DNA of 64,000 nucleotides from Bacteroidales bacterium (GTDB taxonomy: Bacteria; Bacteroidota; Bacteroidia; Bacteroidales; P3). The notes beneath the pieces were generated by a model, which saw only the letters and a program-made list of their open reading frames with translations, was not told the origin of the DNA and ran no database searches. Location: positions 1 to 64,000 of the forward strand of contig JAEEZY010000020.1 in the NCBI GenBank assembly GCA_016292015.1. Direction: 5' to 3'. The translations under genes were made by a program, and so were the position numbers. How positions within the stretch are numbered: the stretch's first letter is position 1; the number at the start of each line of letters is the position of its first letter. Positions 44,080 to 52,476 of this stretch are shown piece after piece.

Positions 44080-45561
44080 ATGGAACTCACTATACTTATT
44101 TGTTTTGCGGTTTACACTGTGTTGCTTTTCGGTGTCATGTGGCTCACCTCACGGCGTTCGTCGGGCAATGACGCATTCTTCCGCGGGGGACGCAAGTCGC
44201 CGTGGTTTGTGGTCGCCTACGGCATGATTGGGGCGTCGCTCTCGGGCGTGACCTTCATGTCTGTTCCCGGCGGTGTCTATGGCGGAGCTTTCACCTATAT
44301 GCCGCTGGTGTTTGGCTATGTGGTGGGTTATGCGGTCATAGCTTTCCTGCTGCTGCCGTTGTACTATAAGCTCAACCTCACTTCGATATACACCTATCTT
44401 GAGCAGCGTTTCGGCTTGGCTTCGGAGCGCACGGGGGCGCTGTTTTTCATCATCTCGCGACTGCTGGGTTCGGCGTTGAGGATGTATCTGGTGGTCTTCG
44501 TCCTTTATGAGTTTGTGTTCAAGGAGTGGGGCATGCCTTTCTGGCTGCCGGCGGTGATATTTATCGCCATCATCCTGCTCTACACTTTCCGCAGCGGCAT
44601 CAAGACGGTAGTATGGACGGATATGTTGCAGACGACCTTCCTGCTGCTCGCGGCGGCGGTGACGGTTGTCGCGATACTCAACAAACTGGACATGAGCGTC
44701 GGACAGCTGCTTTCGAGAGCGTCGGAGGCTGGCTATACAAAGATGTTCGAAACCGATGTGAGCCATCCGAAGTTCTACTGGAAGCAGATTGTCAGCGGTG
44801 CTTTCATCACCATCACGATGACGGGCCTTGACCAGGACATGATGCAGAAAAACCTCACATGCAAGTCGCTGCGAGATGCACAGAAGAACGTGCTAACTTC
44901 GAGCGGGTTGTTTGTTATCGTCAACCTACTGTTTCTGGCGTTGGGTGCTGCGTTGCTGTTCTACTCGCAGGAAACGGGCTTTGCGCTGCCTGTCGGCGAC
45001 AACGGAAACGTTGTGCCTGACAAAATTTTCCCTGCCATCGCCTTCACCTTCTCGCCCTTCACTGCAGTCGTCTTCGTTCTCGGTATGGTGGCTGCTGGCT
45101 ATTCAAGTGCCGACGGAACCCTCACGGCTCTCACTACCACGTTCTGCTACGACTTCCTCGGATTCGGGCGTCGCCGTGAAACCTCCGAAAAACGGATGCT
45201 CACCATTCGTCGCATAGTCCATATTTCCTTCGCCTTGCTCTACCTTTTGGTCATCATTGCCTTCCGTCCCTTCCACACACAGTCGCTCATCGACACGCTG
45301 TTCGACATAGCTTCATTCACCTACGGTCCGCTGCTCGGCATGTATGCCTTCGGGTTGTTCACGAAACGGAGAGTGCGAGACTGGTGTGTGCCTGTTATAG
45401 CTGTCATTTCGCCGGTGGTGTGCTATGTTCTTAAAGTCAATGCTCCTGTGTGGTTCAACGGCTACCATTTCGGCTTCGAGCTGTTGCTCATCAACGGTCT
45501 TATAACCTTTGTCTGCCTGTGGATTGCAGGTCTTGGGAAAACGAACAAATCCAACATTTGA
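44080..45561 (+). CDS. Sodium:solute symporter (SSS family)
   Basis: The protein has 493 residues and about 13 membrane helices. DAFFRGGRKSPWFVVAYGMIGASLSGVTF, SIYTYLEQRFG and GLDQDMMQKNLTCKSLRDAQKN are typical of SSS members; the last is the region after the Na2 site. The substrate (sugar, amino acid, sialate or other) cannot be decided. It is followed 7 bp later by the DUF4831 lipoprotein gene, so the two form an operon. Confidence 0.92.
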   Translation: MELTILICFAVYTVLLFGVMWLTSRRSSGNDAFFRGGRKSPWFVVAYGMIGASLSGVTFMSVPGGVYGGAFTYMPLVFGYVVGYAVIAFLLLPLYYKLNLTSIYTYLEQRFGLASERTGALFFIISRLLGSALRMYLVVFVLYEFVFKEWGMPFWLPAVIFIAIILLYTFRSGIKTVVWTDMLQTTFLLLAAAVTVVAILNKLDMSVGQLLSRASEAGYTKMFETDVSHPKFYWKQIVSGAFITITMTGLDQDMMQKNLTCKSLRDAQKNVLTSSGLFVIVNLLFLALGAALLFYSQETGFALPVGDNGNVVPDKIFPAIAFTFSPFTAVVFVLGMVAAGYSSADGTLTALTTTFCYDFLGFGRRRETSEKRMLTIRRIVHISFALLYLLVIIAFRPFHTQSLIDTLFDIASFTYGPLLGMYAFGLFTKRRVRDWCVPVIAVISPVVCYVLKVNAPVWFNGYHFGFELLLINGLITFVCLWIAGLGKTNKSNI

Positions 45562-45567
45562 CAAACC

Positions 45568-46704
45568 ATGCCCATGAAACGTTTGTTATTTATACTGCCT
45601 ATTGTGATTCTTTTGGCCTCATGTGCCGGATATACGGTGTATCCCGTCAAATCGCGTCCCGCCATCCATCCCAAGGGAGGGATGCTTTACGCCCTGCCTA
45701 AGACGAAAGTGTGCGTGAGCGTTACGTTCAACAAGCGCAACTATGATGAGGCTCCGTACGCCGAGTTCGCTGCCGAGATGCTGGGTCTTGATAAAACGGA
45801 TGTCAGCTCGCCCTATTCCATTGAGAGCATCGTCATCGAGGGGGTGAACGAGGCCGACCCAAACCTATACTATTTTATCTACCCACGGCGCCTTTCGGTC
45901 AATATTGACAGCCGCCACCTGCTCCGTTCAGTTGGAGTAAGCCACGAGGACTACGAGGAGTTTGAGTCATATACAGAGCGACGCGGACGCGCTACATCGG
46001 AGGATGTGGCTGTGGCAGAATACAACCTTTACGACCGCTCCGACACACTTTATGTGCGGGGTGACCGAGCAGGCAAGCCGTCGCTTGTGACCACCAAGAA
46101 GGACAGCCGCAGCCTGCGTCAGCGTGCCGCCGCTGCCGCCCAGCGACTGGAGGAAATACAGAACAAACGTCAGCAACTTCTCTATGGCGACTATGATGGC
46201 GACTACAGCCCCGAGTCGATGAAGTACCTGGCCAGCCGTCTGGCTGAGCAGGAACAGGCGATACTGGACCAGTTTGTGGGTCGCACGGTTGCCGAGACGG
46301 TCCGCTTCTATGTTGACCCAAAGACCGACCGCGCCTCGCTCGACAGCCAGACTGTCGCACTCTTTGCCTTCTCGCCCAAGCTGGGATTGCGCACTGGTGT
46401 CGCGATGGAGAAAGGCATGGACACCATCTATTGCACCCTCCACAGCGAGAATACCCTGCGTAGCGCCACTCGCTTCGTAAAACAGAGTACCAAGGGCAGC
46501 CGCAAGGGCGACAACGTTGGCAACCGCAAGACCTTCAAATACCGTCAGTCTGAAACTGTGCATGTGACCGTGTTTGGCGGAGGGTTCGTGTATGAGAGCG
46601 ATGTGCGCATAGCACAGTTCGGTCCTATTGTTGACCTTCCGCGCCACAAGTTCGAAGCCATCTTCGACCGTAATACAGGCGACCCGGTGTATTATAAGAA
46701 CTAA
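45568..46704 (+). CDS. DUF4831 family lipoprotein
   Basis: The protein has 378 residues. The lipobox is LLASCAG near residue 20, so it is a lipoprotein. KTKVCVSVTFNKRNYDEAPYAEFAAEMLG and the C-terminal QFGPIVDLPRH resemble Bacteroidetes DUF4831 proteins. A charged helical segment lies in the middle (about 180-235). Function unknown. It is cotranscribed with the symporter. Confidence 0.8.
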   Translation: MPMKRLLFILPIVILLASCAGYTVYPVKSRPAIHPKGGMLYALPKTKVCVSVTFNKRNYDEAPYAEFAAEMLGLDKTDVSSPYSIESIVIEGVNEADPNLYYFIYPRRLSVNIDSRHLLRSVGVSHEDYEEFESYTERRGRATSEDVAVAEYNLYDRSDTLYVRGDRAGKPSLVTTKKDSRSLRQRAAAAAQRLEEIQNKRQQLLYGDYDGDYSPESMKYLASRLAEQEQAILDQFVGRTVAETVRFYVDPKTDRASLDSQTVALFAFSPKLGLRTGVAMEKGMDTIYCTLHSENTLRSATRFVKQSTKGSRKGDNVGNRKTFKYRQSETVHVTVFGGGFVYESDVRIAQFGPIVDLPRHKFEAIFDRNTGDPVYYKN

Positions 46705-46709
46705 GTTGA

Positions 46710-46758
46710 GTTTTTAGTTTTTAGTTTCAAGTTTTTAGTTTTTAGTTTTTAGTTTCAA
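46710..46758. repeat. Tandem 7-bp repeat, 7 units (GTTTTTA/GTTTCAA)
   Basis: GTTTTTA five times and GTTTCAA twice run in exact 7-bp register directly after the DUF4831 stop. Further CACAATT-type words lead up to the rnz start. Confidence 0.9.
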
Positions 46759-46817
46759 GTTGTTGGCAGATTTACTTCACAACTTCACAATTCCACAATT
46801 CCCAACCTCACTACCTC

Positions 46818-47741
46818 TTGTCCTTTTCCATCACCATATTAGGCTCTGGCGCGGCGACTCCCACACGGGGTCGGCATTGCAGTTCTCAGATAATCACCAT
46901 CGGCGGCTTCAAGATGCTGCTCGACTGTGGCGAGGCCACACAGAACCAGATGCACCTCTACAACAAACACATCCGCTCGCTCGACACCATTTTCATCTCC
47001 CATCTCCACGGCGACCATTGGTTCGGTCTCCCAGGACTTCTCTCGTCGATGCACCTCGGAGGACGCACCGAGCCGCTCGACATCTTCGCCCCCGAAGGGC
47101 TGAAGCCTGTGCTCGACTCCGTCTTCGCCATATCCGGCTCGGGGTTTCAATACGAGTTGCGCATCCACTCGATTAAATCCGACAAACCTGAGACGATATT
47201 CGAGAATGGCAAATGCAAGGTGACAGCCTTCCCGCTTCACCATTCTGTGCCCACATACGGTTTTATCTTCGAAGAAGCCCAACCGGAACTCAACCTTAAG
47301 AAAAATGCCCGAGACAAATACGGGCTCACCGACCAGGACTGCCGCAATGTCAAGAAGGGTGCCGACTTCACTATGCCCGATGGTACCGTTGTGCCCAATG
47401 CCGAGATGACACTCCCGCGCCGCAAAGCCCACCGCTATGCCTATTGCTGCGACACGGGGCTGTTTGACGGCCTCGCCGATATTGTTCACGGAGTGGATAT
47501 GCTATGCCTTGAAAGCACGTTCGACCACTCGTTTCGCGAACTTGCCGCCGAAAAGGGGCACCTCACCGCCCGGCAAGCCGCGCAGGTTGCCACCCAAGCC
47601 GAAGTCGGACAACTGCTGCTGACCCATTTCTCCGCACGCTACAAAGGCGACAAGATAGAGGTGATCGTCCGCGAAGCCAAGTCAGTATTCGAAAACACAA
47701 TCTTCGCCGAAGACGGCCAAGGCTACGAGATAGGGAATTAG
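46818..47741 (+). CDS. rnz: Ribonuclease Z
   Basis: The protein has 307 residues and matures tRNA 3' ends. The metallo-beta-lactamase motif HLHGDH is at 63-68 region (SHLHGDHWFGLPGLL). The start is a TTG at 46818, because the family N-terminus (FSITILGSGAATPT) begins there and no ATG or GTG lies in frame upstream. LLTHFSARY near the C-terminus is the conserved metal-site histidine. Because the only tRNA in the window carries an encoded CCA, this enzyme would act on other tRNAs. Confidence 0.93.
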   Translation: MSFSITILGSGAATPTRGRHCSSQIITIGGFKMLLDCGEATQNQMHLYNKHIRSLDTIFISHLHGDHWFGLPGLLSSMHLGGRTEPLDIFAPEGLKPVLDSVFAISGSGFQYELRIHSIKSDKPETIFENGKCKVTAFPLHHSVPTYGFIFEEAQPELNLKKNARDKYGLTDQDCRNVKKGADFTMPDGTVVPNAEMTLPRRKAHRYAYCCDTGLFDGLADIVHGVDMLCLESTFDHSFRELAAEKGHLTARQAAQVATQAEVGQLLLTHFSARYKGDKIEVIVREAKSVFENTIFAEDGQGYEIGN

Positions 47742-47761
47742 AGTTTCGGAGGTGGAGAGGT

Positions 47762-47882
47762 GTTGAGTAGGTGTTGAGTAGGCGTTGAGTAGGCGTTGAG
47801 TAGGTGTTGAGTAGGCGTTGAGTAGGCGTTGAGTGGGCGTTGAGTGAGCGTTGAGTGAGCGTTGAGTGGGCGTTGAGTGGGC
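47762..47882. repeat. Tandem 11-bp repeat, 11 units (GTTGAGTAGGC type)
   Basis: Eleven units of GTTGAGTRGGY (with GTGAGC variants) run without a gap directly after rnz. There are no unique spacers between copies. Beyond them, to 48036, lie homopolymer T runs (about 47893-47980). Confidence 0.92.
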
Positions 47883-48036
47883 GGAAGGGGTGTTTTTTTT
47901 GGATTTTTTTGATTTTTTTTGATTTCGTTGAAAAAAAAGCGACTTTTTTCTTGCATAAGTCGTTTTTTTTTTTTTTTTTGCAAGCGGAAACTCTCGTGAA
48001 AATTCAAGTTTTGTTAACTAAATAATTGAAAATGTT

Positions 48037-48558
48037 ATGAAAAAGATTGTTTTTTTGATGGTGATTGTTGGATTGGTGGGGATGGTTGGATGCAAGAAGG
48101 ATGAGGTTAACGGTACGGACAACGGCAACGAATGGATTGACCTTGGTTTGCCGAGCGGGACAAAATGGAGTAAAGCCAACGAGGAGGGCTTTTATACCTA
48201 TGATGAGGCTGTCTTGAAATTTAAATTTGGCCGTCGATTACCGTCAAAAACACAATGGGAGGAGCTTGTTGAAAAATGTGAATGGGAATGGATAGACAGT
48301 GAGACAGGAGGTTATAGGATTACCGGACCCAACGGAAAGTCAATAACTTTGCCTGCGCCTGGCTTATATTATGAAGAAGATGGATGGGTAGAAGAACCTG
48401 GTTCTTATGGTTGCTACTGGTCTTCCTCGGTCGATTATTCAGACGAATACGAAGACGCCTACGTCTGGACTCTATTCTTCGAACGCGAGGACCACCATTG
48501 CGGAGTGGAAAACTGCTATCGAGAGGTTCCCTCATCCGTTCGCTTGGTCCAAGATTGA
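48037..48558 (+). CDS. Lipoprotein with FISUMP (F. succinogenes major paralogous) domain
   Basis: The protein has 173 residues. The lipobox is GMVGCKKD (Cys about 19). WIDLGLPSGTKWSKAN, GRRLPSKTQWEEL, a GYWSSS-like segment (CYWSSSVDYSD) and the terminal SSVRLVQD are the FISUMP pattern seen in many Bacteroidetes and Fibrobacter surface proteins. The role is unknown. It is a single-gene unit ending at a strong hairpin. Confidence 0.85.
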   Translation: MKKIVFLMVIVGLVGMVGCKKDEVNGTDNGNEWIDLGLPSGTKWSKANEEGFYTYDEAVLKFKFGRRLPSKTQWEELVEKCEWEWIDSETGGYRITGPNGKSITLPAPGLYYEEDGWVEEPGSYGCYWSSSVDYSDEYEDAYVWTLFFEREDHHCGVENCYREVPSSVRLVQD

Positions 48559-48603
48559 CGATTTCGCGCGCCAGTACGAAATCGGGTGGCGTTTTGATTA
48601 TTG

Positions 48604-48658
48604 GCCGTGCCGTGACTCACTTGGTGAGGCCGGCACGGCTTGGTTATTTTTTTGGGGG
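48604..48658 (+). terminator. Terminator of the FISUMP lipoprotein gene
   Basis: GCCGTGCC (48604-48611) pairs with GGCACGGC (48632-48639), with a smaller stem inside, followed by a run of T. Two to three 9-bp units GGTTCTGAG occur at 48671-48697. Confidence 0.8.
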
Positions 48659-48758
48659 GGGGATTTGGAGGGTTCTGAGGGTTCTGAGGGGTTGGTTGAC
48701 TTTGAATTTTTGGTTTTCGTTGAGTGGTGCTGACGAGTGCGATAGGGGAGGGAATAAA

Positions 48759-48794
48759 CAAAGCGGAGCGTTCCCCAGGGAACGCTCCGCTTTG
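48759..48794. terminator. Bidirectional 17-bp-stem terminator
   Basis: CAAAGCGGAGCGTTCCC pairs perfectly with its complement at 48778-48794 across a 2-base loop. It lies 22 bp from the gcvH stop and between convergent genes. Confidence 0.85.
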
Positions 48795-48816
48795 GGTTTT
48801 GTGATTGTCTTATGAT

Positions 48817-49197
48817 TTATTTGGCAATCTTGGCCTGGTAGGCAGCGCTGTCGAGCAGAGCGTCGATATCACCCATGTTTGCCGGTTTGATCTTGATGAT
48901 CCAGCCTTCGCCGTAGGGGTCGTTGTTGATTGAAGAAGCGTCGTCAACAACAGCGTTGTTGAGCTCCACCACTTCGCCGTTGACCGGCATAAGCAGGTCG
49001 GCCACGGTCTTCACAGCCTCGACGCTACCGAAAGCCTCACCAGCGTTTACGGACTCGCCTTCGGTGGTCACATCGACGAAGACGATGTCGCCAAGTTCGT
49101 GCTGTGCGTAGTCGGTGATGCCGACAAATGCAAATTCGCCTTCAATTCTTACCCATTCGTCATCCTGGGTGTACTTCAGATTCTGAGGAATATTCAT
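48817..49197 (-). CDS. gcvH: Glycine cleavage system H protein
   Basis: The protein has 126 residues and carries the lipoyl arm that shuttles aminomethyl groups between P, T and L proteins. The lipoylation site is Lys63 in VEAVKTVADL, and GITDYAQHELGDIVFV is invariant. The other gcv genes are not adjacent. In some Bacteria, GcvH also relays lipoyl groups to other enzymes. Confidence 0.96.
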   Translation of the reverse strand: MNIPQNLKYTQDDEWVRIEGEFAFVGITDYAQHELGDIVFVDVTTEGESVNAGEAFGSVEAVKTVADLLMPVNGEVVELNNAVVDDASSINNDPYGEGWIIKIKPANMGDIDALLDSAAYQAKIAK

Positions 49198-49244
49198 CTT
49201 GTTTTTGTTAAAGGGTTAATAATTCTTATGTATGAATTGATGTG

Positions 49245-49252
49245 CAAAGGTA
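49245..49252 (-). promoter_or_regulatory. -7 box TACCTTTG for gcvH
   Basis: The reverse complement of CAAAGGTA fits TAnnTTTG, 47 bp upstream of the ATG. It is divergent from the rho promoter. Confidence 0.55.
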
Positions 49253-49301
49253 CAACTTATTTCTAAACTATCAGGTTTTTTGTTGCGAGGCATCCATTTT
49301 T

Positions 49302-49332
49302 TTTGCAAATAACAAAATAAATCATATCTTTG
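49302..49332 (+). promoter_or_regulatory. Promoter of rho
   Basis: TTTG at 49302-49305, exactly 19 bp, then TATCTTTG at 49325-49332. This is the best match to the Bacteroidetes consensus in the window. It leaves a leader of about 110 nt before rho. Confidence 0.8.
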
Positions 49333-49346
49333 CATTGTCCGAACGG

Positions 49347-49463
49347 ATGGAGCAAGACGGTAGAATTCGTTGGACGATTTTAGTTATCAGCTTTTTATCT
49401 TTATTTAGACATTGGCAGATTTACTTCCCGCTAAGGAAAACTTATTTTTATGTACAGCATTAA
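49347..49463 (+). CDS. Possible rho leader peptide (38 residues) overlapping the rho start
   Basis: An ATG 14 bp after the -7 box opens a 38-codon frame ([20 protein letters not shown] at its start) that ends 14 bp inside rho in another frame. Its middle is hydrophobic. E. coli rho also has a short leader frame (rhoL) that takes part in autoregulation, so a similar role is conceivable; conservation was not tested. Confidence 0.35.
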   Translation: MEQDGRIRWTILVISFLSLFRHWQIYFPLRKTYFYVQH

Positions 49464-51303
49464 CGAACTTGCTGCAAAGGCTCACATTGAGCTTATCAGC
49501 ATAGCGAAGACGATGGGCATAGCCCGAGCGCAACACTACAATGCGCAAGAACTTATCTACAAGATTTTAGACAAACAAGCCGCCAGCCCTGCAGATGCAG
49601 AGCCAGAAGGGGTTGATCCGGTGAAACCGCGAGGCCGACGTGCCAGAATCAAACCGACGCTGTTGGCCGAGTCGTCGAATCCAACACAACACAAGCGCGG
49701 CCGGAAAAAGAAAGTGGAGCAGACGGCAGCCGGAGAACATCAGTCAGCCGACAACAGTCGGCAGCCGGTAGGCAACGGACAGGCGGACCATGAGGCTTCA
49801 GAGGTGGCACATCTCGACATCGCCGGAATGGAAGTTCCACAGATACCGAATGTCAGCGACATATTGCGTGTCGTAGAGACAGGACAGCAGACGGCGGAAA
49901 GCAGCCTGACGGCTGCAACCATCGGCCAGCCAGAGCCTCGCGAAGAAGCGAAGCCACTGGATATGCCGGAGGAAAAAGCTGTTGAGAAAGAACAGGAACC
50001 TGCTGCACAGGAGGCTGCAACTGTCGATGAAGCAATGGTTGAAACGGATCAGGCCAAAGGCGACGATGCTACATCACAGCCACAGGCAGACGATCGCAAG
50101 CTTTCGAAGAAGGAACGCAAGAAGAATCAGCGAGAGCAGAATGGGGGTGCAAAGCCGTTGCGTCGTCCTGAATACGAGTTCGAGGCCGAAGGAGCGGTGG
50201 AGGTGGAAGGAGTGCTGGACTTGATGCCAGACGGGAGCGGCTACCTGCGTTCATCCGACTACAACTACCTTTCGTCGCCAGACGATGTGTTTCTCAGTGT
50301 CCAGCAGATACGCTCATACGGCTTGAAAATAGGCGACACTGTACTCTGTCGAGTGCGTCCGCCACGAGAGGGCGAGAAGTGCTTCTATATGGTAAAGGTT
50401 CTCGAGGTCAACGGCTTGACTACCGACCGTATGCGAGACCGGATACCGTTTGAGTCGCTCACGCCACTTTTCCCCGAAGAGAAACTGAAACTCACAGGAC
50501 ACCCGCAGGAAACACTCTCCACCCGCATCATAGACATGTTCACACCGATTGGAAAAGGACAACGCGGTTTGATTGTATCGCAGCCCAAGACAGGTAAGAC
50601 CACCCTTCTGAAAGAGGTGGCAAATGCGATTGCATACAATCACCCAGAGGTCTATCTCATAGTGCTGCTCATCGATGAGCGACCGGAGGAGGTTACCGAT
50701 ATGCAACGCAGCGTCAAGGCCGAGGTGATTGCTTCCACCTTTGACGAACCGGCAGAGCGTCATGTGAAGATAGCCAACCTTGTGTTGGAAAAAGCGAAGC
50801 GTATGACAGAATGTGGCCATGATGTGATGATAGTTCTTGATTCCATCACACGTCTGGCACGTGCCTACAATACCGTTCAGCCAGCTTCGGGCAAGGTGCT
50901 TTCAGGCGGTGTGGAAGCCAACGCTTTGCAGAAGCCCAAGCGTTTCTTCGGAGCAGCGAGAAACATAGAGAACGGAGGGTCGCTCACCATCATTGCCACG
51001 GCACTTACCGACACAGGCTCGAAGATGGACGACGTGATTTTCGAGGAGTTCAAGGGAACGGGCAACATGGAACTTCAGCTGGATCGCAAGCTTGCCAACA
51101 AACGAATCTATCCGGCAATAGATCTGGTGGCTTCGAGCACCCGCCGTGACGACCTACTTGTTCAGCAGATGTTGCTCAACCGCGTGCTCATTCTGCGTAA
51201 CCAGCTTACCGACCTTAATCCCGTTGAGGCTATGGAATACCTCCAGAAGAACATGAGCCACAGCCGCAACAACGAGGAATTCCTTATGACGATGGACAAG
51301 TAG
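49450..51303 (+). CDS. rho: Transcription termination factor Rho with long disordered insertion
   Basis: The protein has 617 residues (E. coli Rho 419). Residues 1-42 are the Rho N-terminal helical domain. About 45-240 is a low-complexity, Q/E/A/P-rich and RGRR/RGRKKK-containing insertion. About 250-320 is the cold-shock RNA-binding domain ([15 protein letters not shown]). The hexameric ATPase has Walker [10 protein letters not shown] (377-385), [14 protein letters not shown], the Q/R-loop region and [12 protein letters not shown]. Disordered insertions of this type are known in Bacteroides Rho, where they promote condensate formation. It is expected to terminate transcription and to autoregulate. 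Confidence 0.96.
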   Translation: MYSINELAAKAHIELISIAKTMGIARAQHYNAQELIYKILDKQAASPADAEPEGVDPVKPRGRRARIKPTLLAESSNPTQHKRGRKKKVEQTAAGEHQSADNSRQPVGNGQADHEASEVAHLDIAGMEVPQIPNVSDILRVVETGQQTAESSLTAATIGQPEPREEAKPLDMPEEKAVEKEQEPAAQEAATVDEAMVETDQAKGDDATSQPQADDRKLSKKERKKNQREQNGGAKPLRRPEYEFEAEGAVEVEGVLDLMPDGSGYLRSSDYNYLSSPDDVFLSVQQIRSYGLKIGDTVLCRVRPPREGEKCFYMVKVLEVNGLTTDRMRDRIPFESLTPLFPEEKLKLTGHPQETLSTRIIDMFTPIGKGQRGLIVSQPKTGKTTLLKEVANAIAYNHPEVYLIVLLIDERPEEVTDMQRSVKAEVIASTFDEPAERHVKIANLVLEKAKRMTECGHDVMIVLDSITRLARAYNTVQPASGKVLSGGVEANALQKPKRFFGAARNIENGGSLTIIATALTDTGSKMDDVIFEEFKGTGNMELQLDRKLANKRIYPAIDLVASSTRRDDLLVQQMLLNRVLILRNQLTDLNPVEAMEYLQKNMSHSRNNEEFLMTMDK

Positions 51304-51408
51304 GTGCGAGCCCGCACAGGGCGTTTAAGCCGTTAGCGGTCAGCAGTCGGTTACCCTTAAAAGCTTTCAACCCCTTAAAACCTTTCAACTCTATCTACAT
51401 CACAACAC

Positions 51409-52458
51409 ATGAAACGAGGATTCGGTAGTGACAACCATTCGGGCGTGAGCCGTGAAATACTTGAGGCCATTGCAGCGGCCAACACCGATCATGCGCTAGC
51501 ATACGGCGACGATGAATGGTGCGGACGGGCTTCAAAATTGTTTAAGGACACTTTTGGCAACCAGTCAGAGGTTTATTTTGTGTTCAACGGTACTGGGGCC
51601 AATGTGTTGAGTATCGACCTTATGTGCCGTTCGCATCACGCAGTTGTGTGTCCCGAGACGGCGCATATTTTCGTTGACGAATGTGGAGCCCCGCAGCGTA
51701 TTGTGGGCAGCAAAATGCTTCCAGTGGCCACACCCGACGGCAAGCTGACTCCAGAGTTGGCACTTTCGCAGATGCACGGTTTCGGATTTGAACACCATGC
51801 TCAGCCACGTGCCATCAGCATATCGCAGCCTACCGAACTCGGGACGCTTTACACCATCGAAGAGATAAAGGCACTTGCCGATTTGGCCCATTCTCATAAT
51901 ATGTACCTGCATATCGACGGGGCCCGCTTGGCCAACGCTGCTGTGGCCATGGGTTGCTCGTTCAAGGAGATGACCACCGACGCCGATGTCGATATCCTTT
52001 CGTTTGGTGGCACCAAGAACGGTATGCTGATGGGCGAGAGTTGTGTTGTCCTCAATCCCATCCTCAATGAGGATGCGAAGTATCGCCGCAAACAGATGGC
52101 TCAGCTATGCAGCAAGATGCGATTTATGGCTGCCCAGTTCGAGGCATACCTCACAAATGGCGTGTGGCGTCGCAATGCTGAGCATTCCAACCGCATGGCG
52201 CAGTTGCTATATGCCGAGTTGATGAAGATGGATGTGTTCAGGCAATCGGGCGATTATGCAATCCTCTATCCGGTCCAGGTCAACAGCGTATTTGCACGTA
52301 TGCCTCGTGTGGTGTGGACGGCGTTGCAGAAGAGTTATTTCTTCTACGACTGGAACGAAGCCAAGAACGAAGTGCGCTGGATGTGCTCGTTTGACACTAC
52401 CGAGCGGGATATATATGACTTCGTGAATGCCCTGGAGAAGATTGTTCGAGAAGCGTGA
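51409..52458 (+). CDS. ltaE: Low-specificity L-threonine aldolase-type PLP enzyme
   Basis: The protein has 349 residues of fold type I. It cleaves threonine/allo-threonine to glycine and acetaldehyde. The PLP lysine is Lys203 in SFGGTKNGM and the PLP-ring Asp is Asp170 in LHIDGARL. SDNHSGVSREIL and VYFVFNGTGANVL are family signatures. Glycine produced here could feed the glycine cleavage system (gcvH nearby). Convergent with the histidine kinase gene (18 bp). Confidence 0.9.
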   Translation: MKRGFGSDNHSGVSREILEAIAAANTDHALAYGDDEWCGRASKLFKDTFGNQSEVYFVFNGTGANVLSIDLMCRSHHAVVCPETAHIFVDECGAPQRIVGSKMLPVATPDGKLTPELALSQMHGFGFEHHAQPRAISISQPTELGTLYTIEEIKALADLAHSHNMYLHIDGARLANAAVAMGCSFKEMTTDADVDILSFGGTKNGMLMGESCVVLNPILNEDAKYRRKQMAQLCSKMRFMAAQFEAYLTNGVWRRNAEHSNRMAQLLYAELMKMDVFRQSGDYAILYPVQVNSVFARMPRVVWTALQKSYFFYDWNEAKNEVRWMCSFDTTERDIYDFVNALEKIVREA

Positions 52459-52476
52459 CAGCAAACTGCAGACAGC

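Noticed and set aside
47762..47882. CRISPR-like repeat array
   Set aside because: The units are contiguous 11-mers with no unique spacers, and no cas genes are nearby. The same holds for 43837-43946.
47738..48007. Minus-strand open frame across the 11-bp array
   Set aside because: Three 11-bp units equal 11 codons, so a repeat-encoded frame arises by chance; the rest is homopolymer lysine from T runs.
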